This document shows, piece by piece, positions 1 to 14,100 of a DNA stretch of 64,000 bases. Origin of the DNA: Bombyx mori. Lineage: Eukaryota > Arthropoda > Insecta > Lepidoptera > Bombycidae. A program made the translations under genes and the position numbers. The notes below the pieces were generated by a model, which was not told the origin of the DNA, ran no database searches, and saw only the letters and a list, made by a program, of their open reading frames with translations. The stretch covers positions 5,024,501 through 5,088,500 of the forward strand of contig NC_085128.1 in assembly GCF_030269925.1 (NCBI RefSeq), given 5' to 3'. Each line of letters opens with the position of its first letter. Positions within the stretch are counted from its first letter, which is position 1.

Positions 1-35
1 GGAGTCCGGCGATTTCCTCCTGACCAAAAAAAAAA
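1..35 (+). mobile_element. 3' tail of a LINE (rest lies upstream of the window)
   Basis: The window opens with a short motif (TCCGGCGATTTCCTCCTG) followed by an A-run. The same motif plus A-run ends the LINE at 1663-4908 and its copy at 33607-36862. This is therefore the 3' end of a related element inserted just upstream of the copy 1 promoter. Homology to the promoters of copies 2 and 3 starts immediately after it. Confidence 0.6.
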
Positions 36-205
36 GTTATTATTATGCGTATTTGTCTAAATCATTACATTCGAACATCGAAAATGTAAAGTCATCTTTC
101 GTAGAAAAATGACACCTTAACTTAATTATAAACAATCATTTTAATATTCTTTTGTTTCACGTACAAAAGGATTTAAAAAATGATGCAATGTTTACTCAAT
201 TAAAA

Positions 206-213
206 TATATAAA
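206..213 (+). promoter_or_regulatory. Putative TATA box of peroxidase-like copy 1
   Basis: TATATAAA lies 50 bases before the ATG at 263, in a block (about 180-262) that is almost unchanged upstream of copy 2. The spacing suits a short 5' leader. A CAG at 250-252 just before the ATG could instead be a splice acceptor of a 5' UTR intron, in which case the true promoter lies further upstream. Inferred from position and conservation only. Confidence 0.45.
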
Positions 214-262
214 TTGAGAATATTATAGAGAAACCATTGTATTGCTTGCACAGGCCATTACG

Positions 263-3200
263 ATGTCGTTCCTGCCAATATGCGCTCTCATTATATTAGT
301 TGTTAATCCAGCAAAAGCAGTTTATTATGACTCATGGGAAGGTACGCTTCTAACAGATGAGCAAAGACAGGCCTATGAAAATGCAAATATTTTAAGGTGA
401 GAATATCGATTATACCTTACACTAACTTAAACTAAATGAAATTTTAATAAAGTTAAATTTTGTGTTATATAACACTTTTTTGTTTTAATTCTAAAGCGAA
501 ATTGACTTTCCTTATCAACTTCTTATTCTTATTATTATTATTTTTTTTCATTTTATCTTTAATTTTGTTTATATTGTTGTAGTATTAATTTCAAAACTAC
601 CTGTTTTCTAGCTTATAAGTAGCCTTTTGTCTACATTTATTTTAAATTTTAAATTTAATTTTACATTTAATTTTAAATTTAAATATTTTAGTGACAGTGA
701 TGATATTGAACGTTTTCTTAATAGAAAACGTTCAATATCATCACGAAGATCCTTTCCGAAAAGGATCTTCGTCTATACAGCAAAATTACATGTATTAAGT
801 TTAATGCCACGTTTAATAAAGAAAACATCGAGATGAATTTAAGTATACTGTAATCTTCTCACTGTTACTCTTTTTTTTATTTTTTATTGCTTTGATGGGT
901 GGACGGGCTCACAGCCCACCTGGTGTTAAGTGGTTACTGGAGCCCATAGACATCTACAACGTAGACGCGCCACCCACCTTGAGATACAAGTTCTAAAGTC
1001 TCAGTATAGTTACAACGGCTGCCCCACCCTTCAAACCGAAACGCATTACTGCTTCACGGCAGAAATAGGCAAGGCGGTGGTACCTATCCGCGCGGACTCA
1101 CAGATGGTCCTACCACCAGTAATTACGCAAATTATAATATTGCGGGTTTGATTTTTATTACACGATGTTGTTCCTTCACCGTGGAAGTGAATCGTGAACA
1201 TTTGTCGAGTACGTATTTCATTAGAAAAATTGGTACCCGCCTGCGGGATTCGAACACCGTTGCATCGCTTCAACACGAATGCACCGGACGTCTTATTCTT
1301 TAGGCCACGACTTCATGATTCATGCTTCTACTCATGCTTCTGATTTGTATTTCTTTAATTTTAGTTTCTTTTATTTTTTTTCTTTTTTTTCTTTTTTTGT
1401 TTTTTTGCTTTGTATTTACTATTTAATGTTTTCATTTTCAAATAAGATTATACTACCTAATTGCTACGTTCGATTTTATATAGGTATTCTATTTTGCTAC
1501 TTTGATTTCCTTTTATTTTGTTATATTTTTGCTTGTTTTGTCTCTATTATAGTTAAATTAATATTTAATAGATACTTTCCCAGTTGGTGGGTATTTTTAA
1601 TTTGTATAATTATATATTCATAATCGCATTGATATTTTGATTATATATATATATCTACTTATATGCTTAACTCAACAGATACAAGTGAATCTGAAACTTT
1701 TTATTCAACAAACAGCGACGACAGCGATGTTAGTGTGCCTTCTTTAGCAGAAACATTGTCTTCACGGATCTCTGGTGTTCCTAGGAATTTTAATGTCGTT
1801 CATATCAATGCCCAGAGTATTCCGGCTCATTTCCCTGACATGCTTGGAAGTTTTGATTCTAAGAATATCCATGCTATACTTGTGTCAGAATCTTGGCTTA
1901 GGCCATGTCTTCCTTCTACATCTTATACCATTCCTGGTTTTCAACTTTTTAGGAACGACCGTATTACTGGCGGCGGTGGTGGCGTTGCCATTTATATCCT
2001 TTCATAGTTTAATTGTGCAGTCGTTAATGGATCGGCAAAGCCTACACCGTCATGTGCGGGCGAGCACTTATTTCTTGAAATAGAACTGCAACACCCGAAG
2101 ATGTTACTTGGTGTTTATTATTGTCCTTATTCAAGTATATTTTTTTTTACTTCTTTTGTAACTTTGCTAGAAAGCATAATGCCTTCATTTACTCATACTA
2201 TTATCATGGGTGACTTTAAGACATGCCTCCTTAAAAACAATTCTCGAACTACTTTATTACGCTCGATGATCGAATCAGTAAATTTAACTATTCTACCGTT
2301 GAACTCGACACATCATTTTACAAACTGTACTCCATCACTTCTTGATCTTATTTTTGTTTCTTCTCGTGACTACGTGGCTGACTATGGACAATGTTCAGCT
2401 GATGCTTTCTCATATCATGATCCCTCAACGTCTTCATCGTCTTAGGAGGTCATACTTTGTATGAGATGAAGATGGCAATCTTCGTCTCATACAAAGTATG
2501 ACCTCCTAAGACTAACTCAAAAATTCTTCTGCTGTGCAGTTTTAACGGTATGGATCTTGAAAGACTTCGAGAAGGTGCAGGCAGCATTGACTAGACTGCT
2601 TTGACGTGTTCTACCTCAATCAATGAGAAAGTTGATCAGTTCAATGCAAAATTAACTGATGTATATAACAAGCACGCACCATGTCGACCAGTGAGAATTA
2701 AAACATTTGCCAGCGCCGTGGCTTACTAATGAAATTAAAAGTCTCTTAATCAAGAAGGCGGCTGCTAAATTAAAATATAAGAAAAAACCTCCCCTCGAAC
2801 ATAGCACAAATTATCACCGAATCCGCAATCAATGCAACAGGGTGTGTAGGGATACACAACGCCAACATATCCATAGTGCTGTCGAAAATGGAGATCCAGC
2901 TAAAGTCTGGAAATTTCTTAGATCACTGGGGATTGGAAAATCACAACATAACACTCATTTATCTCATTCGAGTATTGATTTATTAAATCAACATTTCTGT
3001 GCGTCGTCCCATTTTGATGGGGCAACTAAATCAAAAACATTAAATCATATTTCATCTCTTCCAGTCCCAAATTGCTCTCCATTTGTTTTTAATCACCAAA
3101 TGGCTTGTGATGTTAAGCGGAGAATATTATCTATAACTTTCAATACAGTTGGAAGTGACTGTGTCGCCCGTAATATGATCCTTCCTGTCCTGGACCAAAC

Positions 3201-5054
3201 CCTTCCCGTTATCAGTAATATCCTCAATCACTCATTATCTAGCGGCAACTTTCCAAAGGCTTGGAAAAAAGCACAAATTACACCACTGCCAAAAAAGTCG
3301 AATCCTATATCCTTTTCAGAATACCGTCCAATTTCCATTCTACCGTTTCTTTCAAAGGTTTTAGAACGCTTGATTCACAGCCAACTCAGTGAGTTTCATA
3401 CAAGGAACTAGCTGTTAAACCCTTACCAATCCGGCTTTCGTCCCGGTCATAGCACGGTCACAGCCCTGGTGACTATTACGGATGCCATCAGACTTGGCAT
3501 GGAGAGTAGGAAACTGACGGTGTTGGCATTGCTGGATTTCAGTAATGCATTTGGTACCGTTGATTTCGACATACTTCTAGCCATCCTTAGCTCCATTAAC
3601 ATATCTCCGACCGTGGTTGGTTGGTTTCGAAGTTACCTGTCTCGTCGCCGACAGCGTATTCACTGTGAGAACGCCTATTCTTCATGGTGTGAAACGCACG
3701 TAGATGTACTGCAGGGTGGCGTTTTATCTCCTTTACTCTTTTCAATTTTTATAAATTCTATAATATTTCTATGCAACTTACTTCTTCCTACCATGTGTGC
3801 GCAGATGATCTACAGATCTAACTTCTTTATCAGAACTGACCAACGCGATGAAGACGCTGAATAATGATTTATCAATATTATCCCATTGGAGTAATTCGCA
3901 TGGATTGAGGGTGAACCCGTCGAAGACACAGGTCATTGTTGTCGGTAGTTCAAGAATGTGCTCGAAAGTGAGATGGTCGCAGCTTCCGGCTATTTTATTC
4001 GATGGCGTACAAATTCCTATCAGTGATACTGTGAAACATTTAGGAATCTTAATTGATAAAAACCTTTCATGGAACGCACAGATAAAAGAGGTTAGCCGGA
4101 AGGTGTTTGCATCAGCTGGATCTTTGAGACGGTTACGAAATTTTCTTCCAACTGCCACTAAAACTGCGCTTGCACAATCTCTCCTTCTTCCAATTCTTGA
4201 CTACGCCGATGCCAGTTATACTGATTTAACTGAAACACAGCTTGATAAACTTGAGCGGCTACAAAATTTCTGCATAAGATTCATATTTGGTTTACGGAAA
4301 TATGATGATGTATCTGATTTTCGCACTAAACTCAAGTGGTTACCTATTTGCCTTCTACGCAATATTCATGTCCTTTCATTAATTACTATATTGCACTCTC
4401 TTTAATCCCCATACCCATATCTCAAAGAACGTTTCGAGTTCCTAGGTGATACGCACAATTTTTCCCTGAGATCATCGGATAGCCTGAGACTAAAAATGCC
4501 GGCGCATTCATCATCATTCTTTGATAATTCATTCACCGTCCAGGCGGTTCAATTGTGGAATGCTCTGCCGGATGCAGTGAGAAGTGCTCCAACTTTAAAT
4601 TGCTTTAAAAGAATGGTGAAGGAACACTACTTATCTGCTTAGGTCTATTTGTTTCCCGAGAGGGCTGGTGGTCGTGGCGTCGACGACCGCCGGTCCGGTG
4701 TCCCGAGGGGAAGGGTGATGGAAGAGATGTGCTCCGCACTAAACGCTTCACTTTCCCCTCTTTGCCTTTTCATGAGTTCTGTCTCATGCGAGGTTTGGAT
4801 GCTGGTTGTTGAGCGACAGGAGGTTTTCGTCGGTTCAACTTCGACATGCCCCGCCCTCTATACCCAGTGGGGGGCGGAAGTCCGGTGATTTCCTCCTGAC
4901 AAAAAAAAGGGCTGTTTGTTTTATTTCCATACTGTTGATTTATTATGTGTATGTAAGTATACTAGAGGTCCCGCAGTAGTCGAAATTCGACTATAATTAA
5001 TTGTAATTGTAAGTTTGTACACTATTATGATTGTATTTTATACTTCTATAATCA

Positions 5055-5136
<82 letters not shown>

Positions 5137-8100
5137 TGCCTTTGTAGGCAGACGGGCATACGGCCCACCTGATGGTGAGTGGTTACCGTCGCCCATGGAC
5201 TTCAGCAATGCCAGGGGCAGAGCCGAGCCGCTGCCTACCGCTTAATACTCTCCACAAGCCTCGTTTGAAGAAGGACATGTCATAGCGCTCGGGAAACACC
5301 GTGGAGGGGAGCTCATTCCATAGCCGGATGGTACGTGGCAAAAAAGATGTAAGGCCAGGTAGTATGGATGAACTCTACTCCGGTGGCGGGCGGTGCGATG
5401 GTAAAAACGAGATGCTGGTATCATCTCGAACAATTCCTCAGAGCACTCCCCATGGAACATACGGTACAAAATACAGAGGGAACTGAAGTCCCTCCGCAGA
5501 CCCAGAGGCTCCAAACGATCCGAGAGAATGGGATTATCGACAATCCGAACGGCCCTCCTCTGTATGGAGTCAAATGGAAGAAGCTGGTATTTGGGAGCCC
5601 CAGCCCAGAGATGGGAGCAGTACTCCATGCGAGGCCGGACTTGTGCTTTATAAAGCAAAAGTCTTTGTCCAGGCGTGAAGTACCGCTTCGCTCTGTTGAG
5701 GACTCCCAGCATTTTGGACGCCAACTTGGCTTTGCCTTCCAAATGACTCCGAAACTGGACATCGCTCGAAATGTCGACCCCAAGTATCCCGATACTCTCG
5801 GAAGGTTGCAGGGATACTCCTTGGAATTGCGGCGCCATGACAAAGGGGTCCTTCTTCGCAGTGAACGCGCAAACTTGTGTCTTTATCGGGTTGAATTGAA
5901 CCAAGTTCAATTCACCCCATTCGGAGACTCGCCCCAGAGAGTTCTCCACTTCAGACACAAGTTTTGATCGTCTCTCTTGCACCACGCTCCGAGAGAGACT
6001 CTGATGGCCGATATATCGCGCATCCCCCGTGCTGTCATCTGCATAGCAATGCATGCCATCAATAGACAGCATGTCATTGATATACAGTATGAAAAGCGTA
6101 GGGGAGAGCACCGAACCTTGTGGAACGCCAGCGTTAATGGTCATGGTATCAGAACAGTCACCGTCTACAACGACCGTGATGCTCCGCCCATCCAAAAAGC
6201 TAGCGATCCACTTGCAGAGACCCTCGGGGATTCCGTAAGATGGTAACTTCGATAGAAGTGCCCTATGCCAGACCCTGTCGAAGGCCTTCGCGATATCAAG
6301 GCTCACAGCAAGAGCCTCGCCCTTGCTTTCCAAGGCTTCAGCCCACCTGTGAGTAAGGTATACAAGAAGATCGCCAGCTGAGCGACCGTGACGGAAACCG
6401 TACTGTCGGTCACTGATCAGCTGGCGATCCTCCAGATACTTCAGGAGTTGTATATTAATTATTCGCTCCATCACCTTGGAAAGCAAGGAAGTTATCGCGA
6501 TAGGCCTATAGCTCGATGGGTCCGACCGGTCACCCTTCTTGGGGATAGGGTGGACGTGGGCAGTCTTCCATGAAGACGGAACCCTGTTAGTGCAATAAGA
6601 GAGGCGATACAAACGCGTTAGCGCAGGCGTCAGCTCAGGGGCGCACGTTTTCAGAACCACTGCAGGGATGCCGTCTGGCCCGCTCGACTTATGGACGTCC
6701 AGGAGTCGGAGTTCCCGCCTGACTGCACACTGTGTAAAGCAGATCTCGGGCAGGGAACTATCACACCGGAGGATGTTCGGTGGTGTGGCACCCCCGTCGT
6801 CCACAGTCGAGTTCGAGGCGAAGAGTTTGACCAGAAGGTCAGCCTTCTCTTTCGCACTATGGGCCAGACTGTCATCGGACTTGCGTAGTGGTGGGAGACT
6901 AGACCTGCAAAAGTTTCCTTCTGCAGCTTTGGCGAGCGACCAAAAAGCACGGCTCCCAGAGGGATAGCTCTTCAGTCGCTCGCCAATTCTAGCAACGTGC
7001 TCCGACTTCGCCTTGGCAATAACCTTCTTGTAGGACCTGGAAGCGGCGTTATATTTCCGCCTTTCCTCTGAGATGTTAGGGTCCTGACGTCTCCTGGCAT
7101 TATCCCATGCCACGTATGCGGACCGCTTGAGGTGTGCAGCATCCCTGCTGGCATTGTTATACCAGGGTCTGCTGCGACCCCCAACGGGCACTTCAGAGGA
7201 GGGAATAAACAATTCCATCCCCTGGAGCACCACGTCTTTAAGACGGTCCGCACAGACGTCAGGATCAGCAGAGGAAAAGCAGAACCGCCCCCATGGGTAG
7301 GATGCGTAAAATTCACGCAATCCATCCCAATCTGCTGACATATACCGCCAAACTCTTCGATACCCGGTCGTCGTTCGACGATCAGGACGAGAGAGTGGAA
7401 CGGCAGCACGAATAAGGCAGTGATCAGACGATCCAAGCGGAGCGTCGACCACCACACTGTATCCGGCCGGATCTGTGGTCAGCAGAAGGTCCAACAAAGA
7501 AGGCTCGTGCCCCTCGATATCTGGGACACGGGTGGGCTGTGTCACCAGCTGGGAGAAGCCGTAGGCCAAGGCGAAATCGTAGGCAGTCCGACCCGGGAGG
7601 TCAGTGGTTCTGGACCCCAACCACTCTTGGTGGTGAGCGTTAAAGTCTCCAAGAACCACCACCTCCGCAGATGGGTACTGCTCAAGCACGCGGTTAGTCC
7701 CCTCTTGCACATGTTCAAACAGAGCTGAACCTGCATCACTGCTGTGGGACCTGTACAGGCACGCGTAGATTCGGCTACGGCCCCCGTGATCTACGCGCAG
7801 CCACAAGAGGGACAGGTCCCGTTGTTGGAGGCCCCGAAGACGGCGACAACAGACATCAGCCCGGACGAATACGCACACCCCGGCTTTACGCAGGAAGTTG
7901 TGCTCCAATACGTAGCCGGGGTATTCAAGGTATGAGGTATCATCCGGAGCAGATATCTGCGTCTCCGTTAAAAAAAGCAGGGCAGGCTGCGCCGTCTCAA
8001 GGTGGTGGTGTACGGCGTCAAGGTTGCTATGTAGGCCCCTGACATTGCTGAAATCCACATTAAATGTGGAATGGGGAGCCGCCTGTAAAACCCTTTTCTT

Positions 8101-11100
8101 TTTTTTCGACTTCATTAAGTTGTTATATTTCGGGAGAGTAGGATTAGGAGAGGTAGGATGTTAGAGGTGAGATCGAGGCAACACCTGAATGAAGCGCGGA
8201 ACATAGTACGTGCTCGACCACGGGTTGCGTGAGAGACTGACGCAGGGCATGGAAGGGCCCCCAGTCCACTCTGCGTGCGATCGCCGGGATCCACTCCGGT
8301 CTCCGACTCCGGCACGACGACCGCACGGCAGAATTTTACACCGGTTGGCGGGACAGCTTCCCGGGGCGGAGTTTAGTAGAGACACCCGGGTTCAGGTCCC
8401 CTACTGACCGGCGGGCGGCAGCGGATACCGTTTCACTGGGTCTCCCTATACCCCCGTCAAACAATCACGCCCCGCGAGTTCGCACGCACGTCTGCTCCGC
8501 AAGTTCCAGGCGTAACCAAGACTCACCCCCAACAAGGAAGGGGAAAGGGAAGGGATAGAACTGGCTCTCCAACCCACACGCCGGAACACAGCTAGGCTAT
8601 TTGGCGGCGGACTCTAGTTGGAGGGTGGTCGCCAGCCAGTCGGACTAAGTCCTACCACCGGTTATGTTTTCGGCTCCCGTTTAGCACCACCCAGGGGTCA
8701 CTTGTAGGGAATCGCGGGTTAAACCTACGGAAGCGGGAAGCACCAACCCCCCATTTTGCCAAGACTACCCTATAACATTGTGCACTTCTTCTCAATATTC
8801 TCTATAAATGTGGAAAATTTCATACTCCTCCGTCCGCGCAATTTTCGTAAAAAGGGATACAAAGTTTTTGCTTCACGTATTAAATATATGATTATTAGTA
8901 TGTATTTTATGTAAGTATGTATATTGGTGATAATTCAGTTAGCTATATATTTCATATTATATGTAAACGGTATATCTGTTCTTGTATGTATCTATTTTGT
9001 ATAATAATGTATTGTCTTTAGTACGCCGCAACATACCTGCTTTATTTTTATATTTTCCAGAATTTCTGTAAATTAAACGGTTGTCTGGAAGATATCGTTT
9101 TTAGCGATAAGACCGCATATTGTACAAATGTGTCTGCTTTTTGACTGTTTTTTGAATGTAAATCGTGTTTTGGTGTGCCCTAAAGTGTCTTCTCTCTTTC
9201 TCTCTCTCTAAAAACTGTTTTTTTTTTAAATAATTTCTAATTTTAAGAAAGCGACTGTCTCAGCAAATCTCTGTCTATATAGCAACTCGCCCTAGATTCG
9301 TTTGGTTATCGCGTTCAAGCAAACGTTCAATTGTGTCCTTAGACATTTTTTTAATTACAACATATGATTACAAAATATACCTTCAAATCGCGACAGAACA
9401 GCTGTTGGGCTAAAAGAGAGAGAGAGAAGGAGAGCGTATATTAAAAAAAATTAAATTGCGACATTAAATACAAAAAAAGGACAATTGGCGGTTTTATCGC
9501 TAATAGGCTTATTACACTTGGCTGAATTCAGACGACTGAATTCAGTCAAGTGTAATAGCATTAAGTAAGTTAGTTTACTGAATCAGTAGCAAGGATGTTT
9601 TCTGACTGACTGAATCATTTAGAAACTTAATTAGAAACGCATTTAGGAAGGTGTAATCGCATTTAGTTACTGAATGGTTTCATTCAGTCGTCCCATAGCT
9701 CTCCGTGTGTAAGAACGTTTTAGTTTGTTTTTTGCTTCCGAATAAAAAGTATTAATTTCGGTCGCCTTTATTTAATGTGCCAGATATTTATAAATAGCCC
9801 GACATGTTTCAGGGATAGTTTTTGTCATCAGGGGTTGGGATATTGAAGAACTAAATTTTAAATCTTGATACGAATTTCCTATTGCAAGAAATCTTAATGT
9901 TACAACCAATCTTTCTTTTGGACTTATACTATCGTAGGATGAAATATGTAATAGTTATATAATAGATATATAATGGACTGTCGTAGGATAATATCCTGCT
10001 TTTGAATAAACAGTGTAACAAAGTTTAATATTAGGTCTAACGAGATCGAATCCATTTATAGATAACTTTTGAAGTCTACTGGTTCTAAATCACTCATAAT
10101 GTTCATATTTGCTAACATTCCACACAGCAATAAATATTTCTTCACCGATATTCTTGTTTTTTTTTTGAGAAATTTAAACGGAAAACAACAAAATAACAAA
10201 AAAATTGTTGTTGTCTAGACAATACTGGGGCCATCTTCTTACGTACACGACACGTCTTACTTCGTCGCGTTTAACCTGACAATTGATTCAGTAACTGAAT
10301 TTAGAACAGTGTAATCAGAAGCTTCTAAAGGACAATGCCCAAAAGTGGGCCAACTTTATGTCAAAACTATTTGTACTTGAAAAAGTATGCCCTGAATTCA
10401 GTCGACTAAATTCAGGCAAATGTAATAAGCCTTTAAGAGCAATCTCTAAGACCATCAAACACAAAACACTATTGTTCTCAAAATATGTTAAAAACTGAAT
10501 TGTTAGAGGTTAAGTTTGTTTTTCAGTACATGTGCGAATAATATTCAGCCTTGTGAAGAGACCGAATGGAGGCGTACAGACGGTAGCTGCAATAACCTTT
10601 ATTATCCTACCCGGGGAGCATACCATACACCAACTTTCAGAATCCTGCCCGCCGATTTTCGTGAAGGTATAAATTTCGAATGCAATTCAATATCAAAAAT
10701 GATGTATTAAGAATGTAAACAACACTGAAAATTTTTCTTCCAGATTTTGAGCCCAGGCTGACCAGTTCAGGGAAGGAGTATCCTCTAGCCAGACATATCA
10801 AGAACAATCTATTGACAGTAGGATTGGCTACAGATGCAAAATTAACGCAGTTGTCTGCGTATTACATTGAGTTTATGGCCATTGATGTTGTCTCCGCACA
10901 TGACATCTGTAAGATCCCCATATCACTAAATTAAGAGTGGTGCAGCGATGGCGATTTATTGGTTGTATTGTGTAGAATAGTACATACCATACTGTCTCTT
11001 CTCGTAAATGTTGTAAAAGGCGACTAATCATATCGCCGGAGAATAAATAGGCTGCAGTCTATACTGCCATAGACTGGCATATCTGGATTTCGGATAGGTA

Positions 11101-14100
11101 CCATCATCCTGCCTAGGTCTGCCACAAAGTAACACTTGGGTGGACTCACAGTCACCTTACACCAATACAAAAATTCATAAGTTATGATTTTAAGATTTTA
11201 GTAAACTCAAATTGCAGTATTATCATAATAGATGTAATTTTTTCAACGTAAAAGTTTTTCTGTGAATACAATATTGAGTAGGTACGTATTTACCTCGTAG
11301 ACGTAGTAGTTTCGAACATTGGCACACGAAGTTTTCTAGCTAATTACACCCAGAATTAAAGTTTGATCAAATCTTATTGGTACAATATCTTTCTTACTCT
11401 TCAAACCGGAATGCATTGAATCCAATTGCAGGTATTGCATGAATGCACCATAATGTTTCACACCGGAAGTGGTCAGGTTGATGGTACCTAAATGAGAGCT
11501 CTTATTTCAAGAACAATCATTCTAAACTTAACACGGTACCTACAGAAATTGATTCCAAAATCGTATTAGCAGTAATTATCGTAAAGCCAATTTCAGTGAA
11601 TTACGTCGTGACTAGGCCTTACTGCTGTAAAGAAGAGGGAAAATCTGATCCTATGTGTGCTCCTAACTTCATACCAGAATTCGACCCGGTTCACCGATTT
11701 TCGGGGCACAAGTGCTTTAACATGACAAAACCTATGACGTTCCAAAATCTGGGATGCATTGAGAATGGCACGACTCCTAGTCGAGTAAGTAAATATGTAA
11801 CCGTCAAGGAAATAATCGGTTATCACTAGGTACTGGTCTACCATGGTTGCTAATAAAGAAAACACTATGCTAAAGGCAGAAGAGGTGACATTGGGCTTCC
11901 AAAAACTTTTTTTTTTCTCCACAATGTTTTCGTATATGATAATATTATATTTGGTGCTTTGAACACGGAATTTAACACCAAAACGAATACAGCACGTAGA
12001 TTTTAAATATTAAAATAACAATTATAAGAAAAAGGTTAGTGGAATGCTGCTCTTAGAAACCGATGTAAATGTTAACTTGAGGTATGTGATTAGAGTGAAA
12101 TGTTGATTGATAAATTTTAATCGATATCCCACCGATTTAAAACTTAATACACCGATAAAAAACTATGGCTCGATTCAAGTGGCGGCCGCAGCGCACCGTT
12201 GCCATCAGGGTCATCCGTCGATATCGCACGGTCTCCTTTGAGGCAGCGTGTGTGTTGGCAAGGACGCCACCATGGGAGCTGGAGGGGGAGTCGCTCACTT
12301 CCGATTATGGGTGGTGCAGCGATCTTCATGCTCTGGGCGTGGCGCATTTCCCCAAAGGAGATTCTCCTTCCCTGCTCGAATCGTAGTCGAGGCAGTTAGC
12401 TATCCCCACGTGGGGTCTACGGACCGTCGAGTTTACCCGGTTTTGATGACTGGGTGAAACGTGGCGCAGAACGCCTCACCTTTCGTCTGGTGCAGGTGCT
12501 GATTAGGCACGGATACTTTGGGAAGTACCTGCACCGAATAGAAGCTGAGCCGACGACGAGGTGCCACCACTGTGGACACGACCTGGACACGGCGGAGCAT
12601 ACGCTCGCTGTTTGCCCCACTTGGGAGGTGCAGCGCCGTGTCCTGGTCGCAAAAATAGGACCGAACTTGTCGCTGCCTGGCATCGTGGCATCGATGCTTG
12701 ACGGTGACGAGTCCTGGAAAGCTATGCTCGACTTCTACGAGTGCATCCTCTCGCAGAATGAGGCGGCGGGGCGGGTGAGGCAAAGCTCTCCTCACTACGC
12801 AGAAATCCACTGCCGCCCAGCAGGGGGCCGGAACCGGGGTCCCATCCGTGACCCGGCCCCTAAATAGCTTCGGGCTCCACCCGCTTTATGCGGGGAGTGA
12901 CCCAGGCGTGGGGCGGGGTGCTTTATACCGTGCTCGTAATAGGAAGCCGGGTGATGGTAGACCGCGTTCCCCCGACCGCTCCGGGGGAAGGTGCAGCGCG
13001 GCGCCGTCTAGGCGGGTTCCCGTCCCGTCGACCGAGGGAATCAGTCTTCGTGTTGCCGGTGGCCATTGGTTCGGCGTCTGGGCGACGGCGGGATGGATGT
13101 AATATGCTCTGCTTAAACCCTGTCCTGCTGTCTCAATAACTTCGACTGGGATCCGGCCCGGTGTCCGGGGTAGGGCGCCGGCTATGAGCGGCAGGAGTTT
13201 TTAGTCAGGTTCAACTTTTTTTTATTGCTTAGATGGGTGGACGAGCTCACAGCCCACCTGGTGTTAAGTGGTTACTGGAGCCCATAGACATCTACAACGT
13301 AAATGCGCCACCCACCTTGAGATATAAGTTCTAAGGTCTCAGTATAGTTACAACGGCTGCACTACTATTCAAACCGAAACGCATTACTGCTTCACGGCAG
13401 AAATAGGCAGGGTGGTGGTACCTACCCGTGCGGACTCACAAGAGGTCCTACCACCAGTAATTACGCAAATTATAATTTTGCGGGTTTGATTTTTATTCGT
13501 ATCGTATGTCGTATCACTCTTATCAGAGCGGTCGTGGTCGTCATCCAGCATCATTGTTGTGGGCAGATGTTATGCGCATCACGAGTAATCACCACTTTTA
13601 TTTTATTACACGATGTTTTCCTTCACCGTGGATGTCAATCGTGAACGTTTGTTGAGTACGTATTTCATTAGAAAATTTGGTACCGGTAACTGCCACTTAC
13701 CCCACCCGTTGCGCGAATGGGGATAATGGTACTCGACGCGTTAGTCGATCATTTCGCCATCGATATCGTCGCTCCGCTAACGCCGACTCACTGCCCGCTA
13801 GACATCGCGCATCGGCCGGATATAATCGACATAGCGTTATTAAAAAACATATACATATAGATTGCAAGCCCAGTTGGCATCTATTTTCAATGCCACTATG
13901 GCGAACTGTATCTTTCCCGCGGTGTGGAAAGAAGCGGACGTTATCGGCATACATAAACCCAGTAAACCAAAAAATAATCCGACGAGCTACCGCCCGCTTA
14001 GCCTCCTCATGTCTCTAGGCAAACTGCTGAGCGTGTGCTCTACAAACGACTTAGAGACTTCGTCTCATCCAAGGGCATTCTCATCGATGAACATTTCGAA

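Larger units (their letters stand above)
4962..8891 (-). mobile_element. Small Helitron, reverse orientation, split by a BMC1 LINE
   Basis: The left end reads ACTAGAGGTCCCGCAGTAG (minus-strand 3' end CTAG followed by T) and the right end corresponds to a 5' TC terminus (degenerate here, about 8885-8891). The undivided 235-bp form is in copy 2 (36933-37167) and a fuller one is at a different intron position in copy 3 (58195-58615). Helitron parts here are 4962-5061 and about 8753-8891; everything between is the inserted LINE. Lepidopteran Helitrons have this TC...CTAG, A/T-target architecture. Confidence 0.6.

Noticed and set aside
1235..1311. tRNA-like gene on the minus strand
   Set aside because: The B box and head belong to the Bm1 SINE; no complete cloverleaf was seen.
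5015..5245. 76-codon open frame on the plus strand, mostly Phe
   Set aside because: It is the translated poly-T (tail of the reverse BMC1 LINE).
10516..10710. Frame starting MFFSTCANN as a separate small gene
   Set aside because: It is exon 2 of the peroxidase-like gene read into flanking intron; the true start is the signal-peptide exon at 263.
11593..11922. 109-codon minus-strand frame, also at 39951-40280 and 60023-60352
   Set aside because: It is the antisense of exon 4 plus intron; sense-strand coding explains its persistence.
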